From Saccharothrix deserti (GTDB lineage Bacteria; Actinomycetota; Actinomycetes; Mycobacteriales; Pseudonocardiaceae): a DNA stretch of 64,000 nt. Positions 55,680 through 64,000 of this stretch are shown here, piece after piece. Each line of letters starts with the position of its first letter. The first letter of the stretch is position 1. The stretch lies in contig NZ_VKAB01000033.1 in the NCBI RefSeq assembly GCF_009769385.1, positions 1-64,000 on the forward strand, given 5' to 3'. The notes below the pieces were generated by a model. It searched no databases. It saw nothing but the letters and a program-made list of their open reading frames with translations, and had not been told where the DNA came from. A program made the position numbers and the translations under genes.

Positions 55680-56072
55680 ATGAAGCTGGACGACGTGATC
55701 GAGTACTGCCTCGCCAAGCCCGGAGCCGAGGAGACGTACCCGTTCGGCGACGGGGAGATGTGCTGCAAGGTCGGCGGCAAGATCTTCGCGTTCGTCGGCA
55801 TGCAGGGTGACAGCATCGGCGTGAAGTGCGGTGCCACCGCCGACGAGGCGGCGGAGTGGCGGGAGCGGTACCCGGACGACGTCGAGGTCAGCGCCTACGT
55901 CGGGCGCTACGGGTGGAACCGGGTCCGGATCGACGGGGCGGTGCCTGACGACGACCTGCGGGAACTGCTCGACCACTCCTACGAGCTGGTCGTCGGCAAG
56001 CTGCCCAAGTCGAAGAGGCCCGGTCAGTCGCTCTGGAGGATGCCGAACAGGTTGCCCTCGGTGTCGCGGTAG
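55680..56072 (+). CDS. MmcQ/YjbR-family protein
   Basis: A 130-residue protein of the CyaY-like-fold MmcQ/YjbR family: KPGAEETYPFGDGEMCCKVGGKIFAFVG and YGWNRVRIDGAVPDDDLRELLDHSYELVVGKLPKS are characteristic. Cytosolic, function unknown, DNA binding suggested for the family. The last 49 bases overlap the end of the convergent VOC gene. Confidence 0.88.
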   Translation: MKLDDVIEYCLAKPGAEETYPFGDGEMCCKVGGKIFAFVGMQGDSIGVKCGATADEAAEWRERYPDDVEVSAYVGRYGWNRVRIDGAVPDDDLRELLDHSYELVVGKLPKSKRPGQSLWRMPNRLPSVSR

Positions 56073-56395
56073 TAGGCGAGCCACCCGACGCCCGGCATGT
56101 GGCTCTTCGGCATCGCCACGACTCCACCCACGCCCTCGATCGAGGCGATCGTCGCATCCAGGTCGGGCACCTCGGTCGTCATCACGTACCCGCTCACCGG
56201 CCCGTCCGGGGCCGGGTCCGCGCCTTGGCGCGGGAGCAGGCCGCCGTTCACGCCGGGGCCCTCGTTGCCGGTGGTGATGATCCAGTAGTCCTGGTCGCCC
56301 CACTGCTTGAAGCTCCAGCCGAACACCGTCTCGTAGAACCGCCGCGCCCTGGCCGGGTCGGCCGCGTAGATCTCGAAGTGCACTGGTCGAGGCAT
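56024..56395 (-). CDS. VOC-superfamily (glyoxalase-like) protein
   Basis: A 123-residue glyoxalase/bleomycin-resistance-type domain (HFEIYAADPARARRFYETVFGWSFKQW; ... YRDTEGNLFGILQSD) with metal-site positions His6 or so and the Glu in TEGN. ATG 56395. Its end overlaps the MmcQ/YjbR gene. Lactoylglutathione or antibiotic-binding roles are known in the superfamily; specificity unknown. Confidence 0.88.
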   Translation of the reverse strand: MPRPVHFEIYAADPARARRFYETVFGWSFKQWGDQDYWIITTGNEGPGVNGGLLPRQGADPAPDGPVSGYVMTTEVPDLDATIASIEGVGGVVAMPKSHMPGVGWLAYYRDTEGNLFGILQSD

Positions 56396-56433
56396 GACGG
56401 CACGGTACGACGACCGGCCCGCACCTGCGCGAC

Positions 56434-56475
56434 GAAACGGCGCACCAGCCCCCCGGGGGACGGGTGCGCCGTTTC
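56434..56475 (-). terminator. Terminator of the ABC exporter operon
   Basis: GAAACGGCGCACC and GGTGCGCCGTTTC are a perfect 13-bp stem with a 16-base C-rich loop, 17 bases past the permease stop. It also lies in the upstream region of the VOC gene. Confidence 0.75.
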
Positions 56476-56491
56476 TCACGGACAAGGCCTC

Positions 56492-57418
56492 TTAGCTGGT
56501 GATGTCCTTGTGCGCGAACTTCCGCGCCGCCAGCAGCGTGAAGAACGCCCCGAACGCCAACGCGGAGAACGTCCCCTTCGCCATCTGCGACCAGTCGACG
56601 TCCGACGACAGCAGGTCCACCCACGCCATCGCGTAGTGCGTCGGCAGGTAGTCCCGCAGGCCCTCCAGCGCGGTGATCTGGTCGAGGATCTGCGACAGGA
56701 TCGACGCCAGCACGGCGCCGCCCACCGCGCCCAGCGGCGCGTCCGTGGACACGGACAGGTACAGCGCCAGCCCGGCCACCCAGAACAGGTGGATCGAGAT
56801 GTAGACCACCGCCAGCGCGATGCCGTAGACACCGGACCCGAAGGACGCGGCCTCGCCGGTCGGCGACACCGCCTCCCCGGCCCCGTACCAGACGACACCC
56901 ACGCCGAGCGCCACCGCGGGCAGCAGCGCCAGCGCGAACACCGACATCAGCCCGGACGCCAGCGCCTTGCGCCGCAGCAGCCGGTGCCGGGGGATCGGCG
57001 CGGCCAGCAGGTACTTCAACGACGACCACGACGCCTCGGACGCGATCGTGTCGCCGAAGAACAGCGCCACGATCATCGGCAGCAGGAAGCTCCCGCTGAC
57101 GAACAGCGTCAGGATCACGAAGTTCACGCCGCTGGCCGTGGCCAGGTCGACGAACCCGCCGGACCGCCGGTTCGGCGACGCCTGCCCCAGTTCGAACGCC
57201 ACCACCAGGATGAACGGCAGCAGCACCAGGAAACCCAGCACCAACTGCGTCCGCCTGCGGCGCAACTGCCGCGCCAACTCCACCCGGACGGGCAACGTCC
57301 GGGAGGCCCGGTACCCGACCTTCGACCCGTCCGGCGCGACCGACGACTCCTCGGCCGCGGCCGCGTCGGTCAGGTCTGAGATCGCGGCCGGATCGGTGTG
57401 CACACCGTTCTCAGTCAT
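56492..57418 (-). CDS. ABC-2 type transporter permease
   Basis: A 308-residue membrane protein with about six TM helices (near 55-75, 100-125, 150-175, 190-215, 230-255, 280-300), a cytosolic N-terminus (Asp/Ala-rich, 1-35) and ASEASWSSLKYLLAAPIPRHRLLRRK, the coupling helix typical of ABC-2 permeases. Overlaps the ATPase gene by four bases, so it is translated with it. Exports an unknown compound; terminator follows. Confidence 0.88.
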   Translation of the reverse strand: MTENGVHTDPAAISDLTDAAAAEESSVAPDGSKVGYRASRTLPVRVELARQLRRRRTQLVLGFLVLLPFILVVAFELGQASPNRRSGGFVDLATASGVNFVILTLFVSGSFLLPMIVALFFGDTIASEASWSSLKYLLAAPIPRHRLLRRKALASGLMSVFALALLPAVALGVGVVWYGAGEAVSPTGEAASFGSGVYGIALAVVYISIHLFWVAGLALYLSVSTDAPLGAVGGAVLASILSQILDQITALEGLRDYLPTHYAMAWVDLLSSDVDWSQMAKGTFSALAFGAFFTLLAARKFAHKDITS

Positions 57419-60288
57419 TCGCCCACCAACTCCAGGAACGCGTCTTCCAACCGCCGGCGCGGACCGGCCTGGTCCACCGCAACGCCCGCCGCCACGAGGG
57501 CCTGCAACGCCGACGCGCGGGGCGTTCCGTTGAGGCTCGCGTGGACCTGCTCGCCGTCCACGTGCACGTCGTGCACGCCGGAGAGGCCGCGCAGCACGGT
57601 GGCCGCCTCGTCGGGCCGGTCGACCTTGAAGCTGGCCTCGCCGCCGCCCGTCGCGATCTCGTCGACCGGACCGGCCGCGACCAGCGACCCCTTGTGCATC
57701 ACGACCACGTGCGTGCACGTCTGCTCGACCTCGGCGAGCAGGTGGGACGACACCAGCACGGTGCGCCCGGCCGCCGCGTAGCGGCGCAGCACCTCGCGCA
57801 TCTGGTGGATCTGGGGCGGGTCGAGCCCGTTGGTCGGCTCGTCCAACACCAGCAGGTCCGGCAGGCCGAGCATGGCCTGCGCGATCGCCAACCGCTGCCG
57901 CATGCCCTGGCTGTAGGTCCGCACGCGCCGGTGCACGGCGTTGCCCAGACCCGCGATCTCCAGGGCCTCCTCGATGTGCGCCTGCGGAAGCGGTCGGCCG
58001 GTGGCCGCCCAGTACAGCCGCAGGTTCTCCGCGCCGGACAGGTGCGGCAGGAAGCCGGAGCCCTCGACGAACGACCCGATCCGGGACAGCACCGGCGCAC
58101 CGGGGCTGACCCGGTGGCCGAACACCCTGATCCCGCCCTCGGTGGGCTGGATCAGGCCCATCAGCATGCGCAGCGTGGTGGTCTTGCCCGCGCCGTTCGG
58201 CCCGAGCAGACCCAGCACCTGGCCGTGCTCCACCCGGAACGACAGGTCCTTCACCGCGGTCAACCCGCCGGGGTAGGACTTGGTCAGGTTCTCGATCACC
58301 AGCGGCACCGACTCGAGCGACGGGTCGACGTCCGCGGTCAGCCTGCGGCGGAACCACGCCACCACGGCCGCGATCACACAGATGATCAGCACGATCGCGA
58401 TGCCCCACAGCGCCGCGGTCGGCACCTCGCTGGTCGCGTTCACGCCCGCCACCACCGGCACCGACAGCGCGGGCGAGGCCAGCGAGATCCGGTACGCGGT
58501 GGGCGTCGTGGCGTTCGCGTACGCCATGTCGGTGGTCGACACGACGAGTTGCAGCCGGTGGTCGGCCTCGACCGGGCGCACCGCGCCGGGCAGCGTCACG
58601 GTGACGTCGACCGGCGTGCCGTCGGCGGGCAGGTTCGCCACCCGCACCGGCGAGACCGCCGAGCCGGGCAGCGTGCGCACACCGTTCGCGTCGGCGTCGT
58701 ACAGCTTGACGAACAGCACCGCGCCCTCGGCGGGCACCGGCTGGCCGGGCACGGCCGCGACGCGCAGCCGCACCGTGGACGCGCCGGTCAGCAGGGTCTG
58801 CGCGGTCTGCGGCTCGCTCTGGAACACGGCCGCCTGACCGGGCATGTCGATCGACAGCCGCGACGACAGCGAACTGGACGACGCCACCACCGACCCGAGT
58901 CCGGGCAGGCTGGACACGGAGGCCGGGTTGCCGCCCGCCGGGTTCACCACGGTCTGCTCGCGGTTGGAGAGCTCGATGTCCTGGCGCTCGGTGGCCGTCG
59001 AGCCGTCGAGGCCCGGGTAGCCGGGCGCGACGACGTTGCGCAACGCCGGGGCGCCGCTGCTGCGGAACGCGCCGACCACGGTGTACTCGAATTCGGTGCC
59101 GGGGTCGGAGCCCTCGCCCTCCAGGTGGAACGCCATCCAGTCGGCGATCTGCCCGCGCAGCTCGGGGCCGGGCGAGCCGCCGTCGTGGCCGCCCGCGTAC
59201 CAGACGACCTTGACCTTCGCGCCGTTCGCGGCGATCTGGCGGGCGTTGGCGTCGGCCTGGTCGAGGCCGAACAGGGTGTCCTGCTCGCCCTGCACCAGCA
59301 GCGTCGGCTGGGTGATCTTGTTCGTCACCGCCGACGGCGAGGCGCGGCGCAGCACCTCCAGGGTCTGCGGGCCGGCCTTGCCGGTGGTCGCGACCTCGGT
59401 GTACGCGGCGCAGACGTCGGCCTGGAAGCGGCCGCACGCGCCGTTCACCGGGCCGGCGGGCCGGCCGTCGCCCTGCTGCTGCGGTGGCGCGGTGACCGCC
59501 GCCGCGGCGTTGTTCGCGGCCTGGTCGTCGTCATCGTCGTCGCCGGGCTCGGACGCCTCCCGGCCCGGGTTGGTGCCGTCCGCGCCGGACAGGCCCGCGG
59601 AGAAGAAGATGCCCGCCCACGACCGCTTGAACACGCCGTCGTCGGCGAACGCGCCGGCCGCCGGGGTGGAGGTCTGCACGCCGTCGGCGCCCGCCGCGTT
59701 CGGCAGCAACGCCTGGCCCAGGTCGTTCCAGGTGATGACCGGGGCGATGGTGTCCACCCGCGGGTCGACGCCCGCCAGCGACAGCGCCAGCGCGCCGCCG
59801 TACGAGCCGCCGGTCACACCGACCTTCGGGTCGCCCGCGCCGTCCGTCATCACCTCCGCGCGGGTGGCGAGCCAGTCGAGCAGCTTCTGCGCGTCGCGGA
59901 CCTCGTGGTCCAGCGAGTTGAGCGCGATCTGCCCGGTGCTGCGGCCGAAGCCGCGCGCCGAGTAGGCCAGCACCGTGAACCCGCGCCGGGCGAGTTCGGT
60001 CGCCTGGTCGGCGACGCTCGCCTTGCTGCCGCCGAAGCCGTGCGGCAGCAGGATGGCGGGCGCTGGTGTGCGTTCGGGCAGGTACAGGGTGGTGTCGATC
60101 TGCACGGTGCGGTCGCTGTCCGGACTTTCCGGCACGTCGATCACCGCTTCGCGGGTGCTCACCGGGGCGGGGTCGTCTCCCTGGCGCGTCCAGACCACGA
60201 TGGCGCCCACCAGGGCGACCAGCACGACCAGCGCAGGGAGCGACCACCTACCGCGGAGGCGGTTGAGGGGGGCCACGGAGTTGACCAT
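57415..60288 (-). CDS. Extracytoplasmic S15/CocE-like hydrolase fused to ABC ATPase
   Basis: A 957-residue fusion. TM helix 1 (about 17-34); extracytoplasmic alpha/beta hydrolase (45-410) with elbow VGVTGGSYGG (Ser162), acid in VQGEQDTLFG and His in YAGGHDGG, broken by an acidic/Pro-rich insert (about 250-285); beta-sandwich (430-610) as at the C-terminus of X-Pro dipeptidyl-peptidases; TM helix 2 (about 630-650); then a cytosolic ABC ATPase with Walker A GPNGAGKTT (about 695-703), signature TYSQGMRQRLA and Walker B LLVLDEPTNGLDP. Coupled to the ABC-2 permease. Suggests an exporter with a built-in outside-facing hydrolase. Confidence 0.88.
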   Translation of the reverse strand: MVNSVAPLNRLRGRWSLPALVVLVALVGAIVVWTRQGDDPAPVSTREAVIDVPESPDSDRTVQIDTTLYLPERTPAPAILLPHGFGGSKASVADQATELARRGFTVLAYSARGFGRSTGQIALNSLDHEVRDAQKLLDWLATRAEVMTDGAGDPKVGVTGGSYGGALALSLAGVDPRVDTIAPVITWNDLGQALLPNAAGADGVQTSTPAAGAFADDGVFKRSWAGIFFSAGLSGADGTNPGREASEPGDDDDDDQAANNAAAAVTAPPQQQGDGRPAGPVNGACGRFQADVCAAYTEVATTGKAGPQTLEVLRRASPSAVTNKITQPTLLVQGEQDTLFGLDQADANARQIAANGAKVKVVWYAGGHDGGSPGPELRGQIADWMAFHLEGEGSDPGTEFEYTVVGAFRSSGAPALRNVVAPGYPGLDGSTATERQDIELSNREQTVVNPAGGNPASVSSLPGLGSVVASSSSLSSRLSIDMPGQAAVFQSEPQTAQTLLTGASTVRLRVAAVPGQPVPAEGAVLFVKLYDADANGVRTLPGSAVSPVRVANLPADGTPVDVTVTLPGAVRPVEADHRLQLVVSTTDMAYANATTPTAYRISLASPALSVPVVAGVNATSEVPTAALWGIAIVLIICVIAAVVAWFRRRLTADVDPSLESVPLVIENLTKSYPGGLTAVKDLSFRVEHGQVLGLLGPNGAGKTTTLRMLMGLIQPTEGGIRVFGHRVSPGAPVLSRIGSFVEGSGFLPHLSGAENLRLYWAATGRPLPQAHIEEALEIAGLGNAVHRRVRTYSQGMRQRLAIAQAMLGLPDLLVLDEPTNGLDPPQIHQMREVLRRYAAAGRTVLVSSHLLAEVEQTCTHVVVMHKGSLVAAGPVDEIATGGGEASFKVDRPDEAATVLRGLSGVHDVHVDGEQVHASLNGTPRASALQALVAAGVAVDQAGPRRRLEDAFLELVGE

Positions 60289-60454
60289 AGGCGTCGCTTG
60301 CTGAGAACGGGCTGTCAGTCGTGATTAGCTGAGAACAGGCTGGCAGCGGGGGTGTCGTGCTCTCAGCGTAACCGGCGTCACCTGCCCCGGTCGGGTGCCT
60401 CTGATCACCTCGGCTGGCGCAAACCCGCACTTATGCGTGAGACTGTGGGTTGCG

Positions 60455-60590
60455 TGGAGGGGAGTACTCCCTCGCGGCGGTGTCGTCAGCACGGAGCCTG
60501 GCGTGGGGTTCCCGGTGCCGCCGGTCGGTTCGGTGAATCGGCGGAGGAGACCTCCGGTCATTGGCGTGCGCGCGATGCACCGGAGGTTTA
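60455..60590 (+). promoter_or_regulatory. yybP-ykoY-type manganese riboswitch with SD-sequestering arm
   Basis: Upstream of the terC gene are the conserved elements of the yybP-ykoY motif: GGGGAGTA (60459-60466), GTCGTCAGCACG (60482-60493) and GAGGAGACCTCC (60544-60555). ACCTCCGGT (60550-60558) is exactly complementary to ACCGGAGGT (60579-60587), which holds the SD of terC (CGGAGG). This gives a direct way to block translation without Mn2+. TerC genes are classical targets. Outer stem boundaries are approximate. Confidence 0.75.
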
Positions 60591-60594
60591 TTCA

Positions 60595-61605
60595 ATGTCA
60601 GTACCCGTGTGGCTGTGGTTCGCCACGATCGCCGGCCTGTTGGTCCTGTTGGCCATCGACCTCTTCATCGTCGACCGCAAACCACACGAGGTCACCATCG
60701 GCGAAGCCGCCCGGTGGGTCACCTTCTACGTGGGCATGGCGGTCCTGTTCGGCCTCGGCATCTGGTACTGGTCGGGTGGCACCTACGCGGGTGAGTTCTT
60801 CGCGGGGTACATCACCGAGTACTCGCTGAGCGTCGACAACCTCTTCATCTTCCTGATCATCATGACCACCTTCAAGGTGCCCGCCATCCACCAGCACAAG
60901 GTGCTGCTGGTCGGCATCCTGATGGCGCTGGTCATGCGCGGCATCTTCATCGCCGTCGGCGCGGCGGTCATCGCCCAGTTCAGCTGGGTCTTCTACCTCT
61001 TCGGGGCGTTCCTCATCTACACCGGCTACAAGCTGGCGCGGACCGACCACAACGAGGAGGAAGAGGAGGGCTACAAGGAGAACGCCGCGCTGCGGTTCGT
61101 GCGCAGGGTGTTCCCGGTGGCCGACCGCTACCACGACGCGAAGTCGTTCGTGAAGATCGACGGCAAGCGGTTCGTCACCCCGATGTTCATCGTCATGGTC
61201 GCCATCGGCACCACGGACCTGCTGTTCGCGCTCGACTCGATCCCGGCGATCTTCGGCCTGACCAAGGAGCCGTTCCTGGTCTTCACCGCCAACGCGTTCG
61301 CCCTGATGGGTCTGCGGCAGCTGTACTTCCTGCTCGGCGGCCTGCTGAGCAAGCTGGTGTACCTGTCGATCGGCCTGTCGGTGATCCTGGGCTTCATCGG
61401 CGTGAAGCTGATCCTGGAGGCGCTGCACACCAACTCGCTGCCGTTCCTCAACGGCGGTGAGCCGCTGCACGTGCCGACCATCGGCATCGAGCTGTCGCTG
61501 TCGGTGATCGTGGGTGTGCTGGCCATCACCACGATCGCCAGCCTGGTCAAGACGCGGCGCGACCCGGCGCCGGTCAAGCAGGTCGAAGCCAGCGACCATC
61601 TGTGA
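60595..61605 (+). CDS. TerC/Alx-family integral membrane metal transporter
   Basis: A 336-residue membrane protein with about eight or nine TM helices. The TerC motif EYSLSVDNLFIFLIIM and second conserved ALDSIPAIFGLTKEPFLVFTANAFALMGLRQLYF are present, including the conserved Asp residues of the ion path. Alx/TerC proteins export manganese and support metalation of secreted proteins. The riboswitch at 60455-60590 fits. ATG 60595 with CGGAGG eight bases upstream. Between 60289 and 60454 is the divergent promoter zone with no gene. Confidence 0.93.
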   Translation: MSVPVWLWFATIAGLLVLLAIDLFIVDRKPHEVTIGEAARWVTFYVGMAVLFGLGIWYWSGGTYAGEFFAGYITEYSLSVDNLFIFLIIMTTFKVPAIHQHKVLLVGILMALVMRGIFIAVGAAVIAQFSWVFYLFGAFLIYTGYKLARTDHNEEEEEGYKENAALRFVRRVFPVADRYHDAKSFVKIDGKRFVTPMFIVMVAIGTTDLLFALDSIPAIFGLTKEPFLVFTANAFALMGLRQLYFLLGGLLSKLVYLSIGLSVILGFIGVKLILEALHTNSLPFLNGGEPLHVPTIGIELSLSVIVGVLAITTIASLVKTRRDPAPVKQVEASDHL

Positions 61606-61658
61606 GCGTCAAATTCTCGTGAGCCTTGCTAATGATCATTGCGGTAACGTGCTGAAGC

Positions 61659-63569
61659 GTGCGCCCCGATGACTTGCAATCGCTGACCCAGCCCGGCTCC
61701 GTGTCGGTGCGCGGGGACCTCGTCCTGGTGAACGTCGCCACCCCTGACGTCGCCGCGAACGCCTACCGGGGCGGGCTGCACCGCGTCGCCCTGGACGGAA
61801 GCGGGGCACGCCGTTGGACGTGGGCGGAACGCGACCTGGCCCCCCGGATCTCACCGGACGGGCGCTGGGTCGCGTTCCTGCGCGTCACGGAGCGTGGCAA
61901 GCCGCCGCAGCTGCACGTGATGCCCGCCGACGGCGGTGAGGCGCGCGGGCTCACCGACCTGAAGCTGGGCGCGGGCGTGCCGGTGTGGGCGCCGGACTCG
62001 CGGCGGATCGCGTTCAGCTCGCGGGTGCCCGAGCGCGGCCGGTACGGCTCGCCGGTCGCCGAGGGCGAGGACGCGCCGACGCCGGACGCCGAGGCGCCCC
62101 GCCACATCACCCGGCTGGATTACCGGATCGACGACGTCGGCTTCACCGCCGACCGGCACGCGCGGCTGTTCACCGTGGACGCGCTGGACCCCGACGCCGA
62201 GCCGGTGGAGCTGACCGACGGCACGTTCTCCGCCGTCGAGCCCGCCTGGACCGCGGACGGCGAGCGGCTGCTGTTCCTGGCCGACCGCGACCTCGGCGCG
62301 GCCGAGACGTTCCACAACGACCTGTACTCCGTGCCCGCGTCCGGTGGCGCCCCCGAGCTGGTCGTGCAGAGCCCAGGCTGGACCGCGCACCCGGTCGCGC
62401 TGCCCGACGGCGGCGTGCTGTTCTACTCGACCGAGCACGCGCCCGGCACGTCTGGTGTCGCGCGGAACATGGGCCTGTGGCGGTTCGACGGCGAGCGCGC
62501 CACCCGGCTCACCGACACCGAGACGGTGGACTGCGAGAAGGCCGCCGGCCCGTCGGTGGTGACCGACGCGGGCGTGCTCGTGGCGGTCCGGAACCGGGGC
62601 GCGGTCGAGCTGCGCCGCGTGCCGCTCGACGCCGACAACGCCGTGCTGTCCGACCTGGAGCTGGTGGCGGGCGAACTGGCCGAGGTGAAGTCGTTCGCCG
62701 CCGACGGCGACCGGGTCGTGGCCGTGGTGTCCAGGTCGGACAACACCGGCGAGGTCGTGCTGGTGGGCGGCGGCACGTTGACCGACTTCGGCTCGACGGT
62801 GCCGCTGCGGCCCAGCCTGGAGCTGACCGGCACGGCCCCCGACGGCTACCCGGTGCACGGCTGGCTCGTGCTGCCCGAGGGCGAGGGGCCGCACCCGGTG
62901 CTGCTGGCCGTGCACGGCGGCCCGTTCATGTACCACACCAAGGGGTTCTTCGACGAGGCCCAAGTGTACGCGGCGGCCGGTTACGCGGTCGTGCTGCCCA
63001 ACCCGCGCGGTTCCGCCGGGTACGGCCAGTCGCACGGGCAGGCCGTGATCGGCGGCTTCGGCACGGTCGACGTGGACGACATCCTCGCCGTGCTGGACGT
63101 CGCGCTGGAGCGCCCGGACCTCGACGCCGACCGCGTCGGCGTGATGGGCGGCTCGTACGGCGGGTTCATGACCACCTGGCTCGCCGCGCACCACGGCGAG
63201 CGGTTCCGCGCCGCGTGGAGCGAGCGCGCCGTCAACGCCTGGGACTCGTTCTCCGGGTCGTCGGACATCGGCTGGTTCTTCACCGACGCCTACTGCGGGC
63301 CGAGCCAGGAGACGCAGCGCGCGATGAGCCCGCTGACCTACGCCGAGAAGATCTCCATGCCGTTCATGGTCGTGCACTCCGAGCACGACTGGCGCTGCCC
63401 GCTGGAACAGGCGCAGCGGCTGTTCGTCGCACTGCGCCGCAACGGCGTCGAGGCGGAGATGCTGGTGTTCCCCGGCGAGGGCCACGAGCTCACCCGCTCC
63501 GGCAAACCGCGCCACCGCAAGCAGAGGTTCGACCACGTCCTCGCGTGGTGGGCCCGCCACTTGGGCTGA
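61659..63569 (+). CDS. S9-family serine peptidase (prolyl oligopeptidase-like)
   Basis: A 636-residue protein. The N-terminal 370 residues are a WD/TolB-like beta propeller with repeated SPDGRW, WAPDSRR, WTADGER. The C-terminal 260 are an alpha/beta hydrolase with Ser in GVMGGSYGGFM, Asp in VHSEHDWRCP and His in PGEGHELTRSGKP. Cytosolic aminopeptidase/oligopeptidase, no signal peptide. GTG 61659 start. The propeller gates short peptides in this family. Confidence 0.93.
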   Translation: MRPDDLQSLTQPGSVSVRGDLVLVNVATPDVAANAYRGGLHRVALDGSGARRWTWAERDLAPRISPDGRWVAFLRVTERGKPPQLHVMPADGGEARGLTDLKLGAGVPVWAPDSRRIAFSSRVPERGRYGSPVAEGEDAPTPDAEAPRHITRLDYRIDDVGFTADRHARLFTVDALDPDAEPVELTDGTFSAVEPAWTADGERLLFLADRDLGAAETFHNDLYSVPASGGAPELVVQSPGWTAHPVALPDGGVLFYSTEHAPGTSGVARNMGLWRFDGERATRLTDTETVDCEKAAGPSVVTDAGVLVAVRNRGAVELRRVPLDADNAVLSDLELVAGELAEVKSFAADGDRVVAVVSRSDNTGEVVLVGGGTLTDFGSTVPLRPSLELTGTAPDGYPVHGWLVLPEGEGPHPVLLAVHGGPFMYHTKGFFDEAQVYAAAGYAVVLPNPRGSAGYGQSHGQAVIGGFGTVDVDDILAVLDVALERPDLDADRVGVMGGSYGGFMTTWLAAHHGERFRAAWSERAVNAWDSFSGSSDIGWFFTDAYCGPSQETQRAMSPLTYAEKISMPFMVVHSEHDWRCPLEQAQRLFVALRRNGVEAEMLVFPGEGHELTRSGKPRHRKQRFDHVLAWWARHLG

Positions 63570-63642
63570 ACCGGTCGTAATCCGGGGTCTTCCCCCTCCG
63601 CGGGCGGCACACTGGTCCCTCGCGGAGGGAGGACGAACGAGA

Positions 63643-64000
63643 ATGGCGTTCCCATCACCCTGGCCCACCGGCACGTACCTGGAGACGGTGTCCGCCGCCG
63701 GTCGGGAGGCGCTGCTGGAACTCGGCGTGCGGAAGGTGTTCCGGCGCGGCGAGGCGCTGGTGCGCGAGTCCGAGCGGTCCGACCACGTGATCCTGCTCGT
63801 CCAGGGGCTGGTCAAGGCGACCGTGACGCTGGAGAACGGGCGGGTCGCGCTGCTCAACGTGAAGGTCGGCGGCGACCTGGTCGGCGAGATGGCGTTCCTG
63901 ACCGGCAAGCCGCGGTCGGCGACCGTGACGGCGTGCGTCGACACCGGCACGCGGGTGATCACCGCCGCGGAGTTCACCGACTTCCTCACCCGGTTCCCGG
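63643..64000 (+). CDS. Crp-like cyclic-nucleotide-binding regulator (cut by window edge)
   Basis: 119 codons are visible. Residues 25-115 form a cNMP-binding beta barrel (RRGEALVRESERSDHVILLVQGLVKATVTLENGRVALLNVKVGGDLVGEMAFLTGKPRSATVTA), with the phosphate-binding cassette GGDLVGEMAFLTGKPRSATV in which GE and RS are kept. The HTH, if any, lies beyond the edge, so Crp/Fnr regulator versus a stand-alone sensor cannot be decided. Preceded by GGAGGGAGGACG, a good SD. Confidence 0.85.
   Translation, partial: MAFPSPWPTGTYLETVSAAGREALLELGVRKVFRRGEALVRESERSDHVILLVQGLVKATVTLENGRVALLNVKVGGDLVGEMAFLTGKPRSATVTACVDTGTRVITAAEFTDFLTRFP

Overview
The window is a high-GC, gene-dense piece of an actinobacterial chromosome. 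Codon use, GTG starts, four-base start/stop overlaps and the protein families all fit the order Pseudonocardiales (Saccharothrix/Lentzea/Actinosynnema-like); this placement is inferred from the sequence and no search was run. No rRNA, tRNA, CRISPR array, insertion sequence or prophage gene was recognised. The right half carries an order that resembles the M. tuberculosis Rv1626-Rv1633 block: pdtaR (26.6 kb), polA (33.6 kb), rpsA (46.6 kb), coaE-grpB (48.9 kb) and uvrB (52.8 kb), with lineage-specific genes inserted between these core genes.

Left part (0-27 kb). The window opens with a four-gene cassette of type VII secretion character: EspC/WXG100-like protein, large T7SS-substrate-like protein, LpqN/DUF1795-like protein and YbaB-like protein. 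A CxxC mini-protein, a delta-9 acyl desaturase and a cold-shock protein follow, then a GT4 glycosyltransferase with a transglutaminase-like protein, and an unrecognised 50-residue peptide gene with its own terminator. An AAA ATPase diverges from recQ, which overlaps a pentapeptide-repeat gene. Downstream of these lies a striking symmetric array of 22-bp repeats (12095-12306). Next come a membrane NACHT NTPase, several small metabolic genes, a secreted phosphatidylinositol phospholipase C-type protein, a secreted trypsin-like protease, a frameshifted aldehyde dehydrogenase pseudogene, a NarL-type two-component system, a DinB protein, a ThDP enzyme and the ANTAR response regulator PdtaR.

Middle (27-46 kb). 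A complete branched-chain amino acid ABC operon livJHMGF has a long hairpin between the binding protein gene and the permeases. It is followed by a lipoprotein, a PaaI thioesterase, polA, an HxlR regulator divergent from a GNAT gene across a palindromic operator candidate, a secreted hydrolase, a Gfo/Idh/MocA oxidoreductase, a P-loop kinase-like gene overlapping an NAD-binding-fold gene, and an operon of degenerate ABC ATPase, YhgE/Pip exporter and TetR preceded by a perfect 24-bp palindrome. A methyltransferase and a GNAT enzyme close this section.

Right part (46-64 kb). After rpsA, a lipoprotein gene and coaE come two tandem DUF402 genes and a DUF5685 protein with a 13-cysteine tail, then uvrB. 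Two palindromic intergenic elements lie beyond uvrB. Small genes (one unrecognised, one MmcQ/YjbR, one VOC) lead to an ABC export pair in which the ATPase is fused to an extracytoplasmic S15/CocE-like hydrolase. A yybP-ykoY-type manganese riboswitch precedes a terC gene, then an S9 peptidase, and a cyclic-nucleotide-binding regulator cut by the right edge.

The items most worth a second look are the 22-bp symmetric array, the hydrolase-ABC fusion, the Lys-to-His P-loop ATPase in the YhgE operon, the 50-residue peptide gene, the Cys-rich DUF5685 tail, the NACHT protein and the terC leader.
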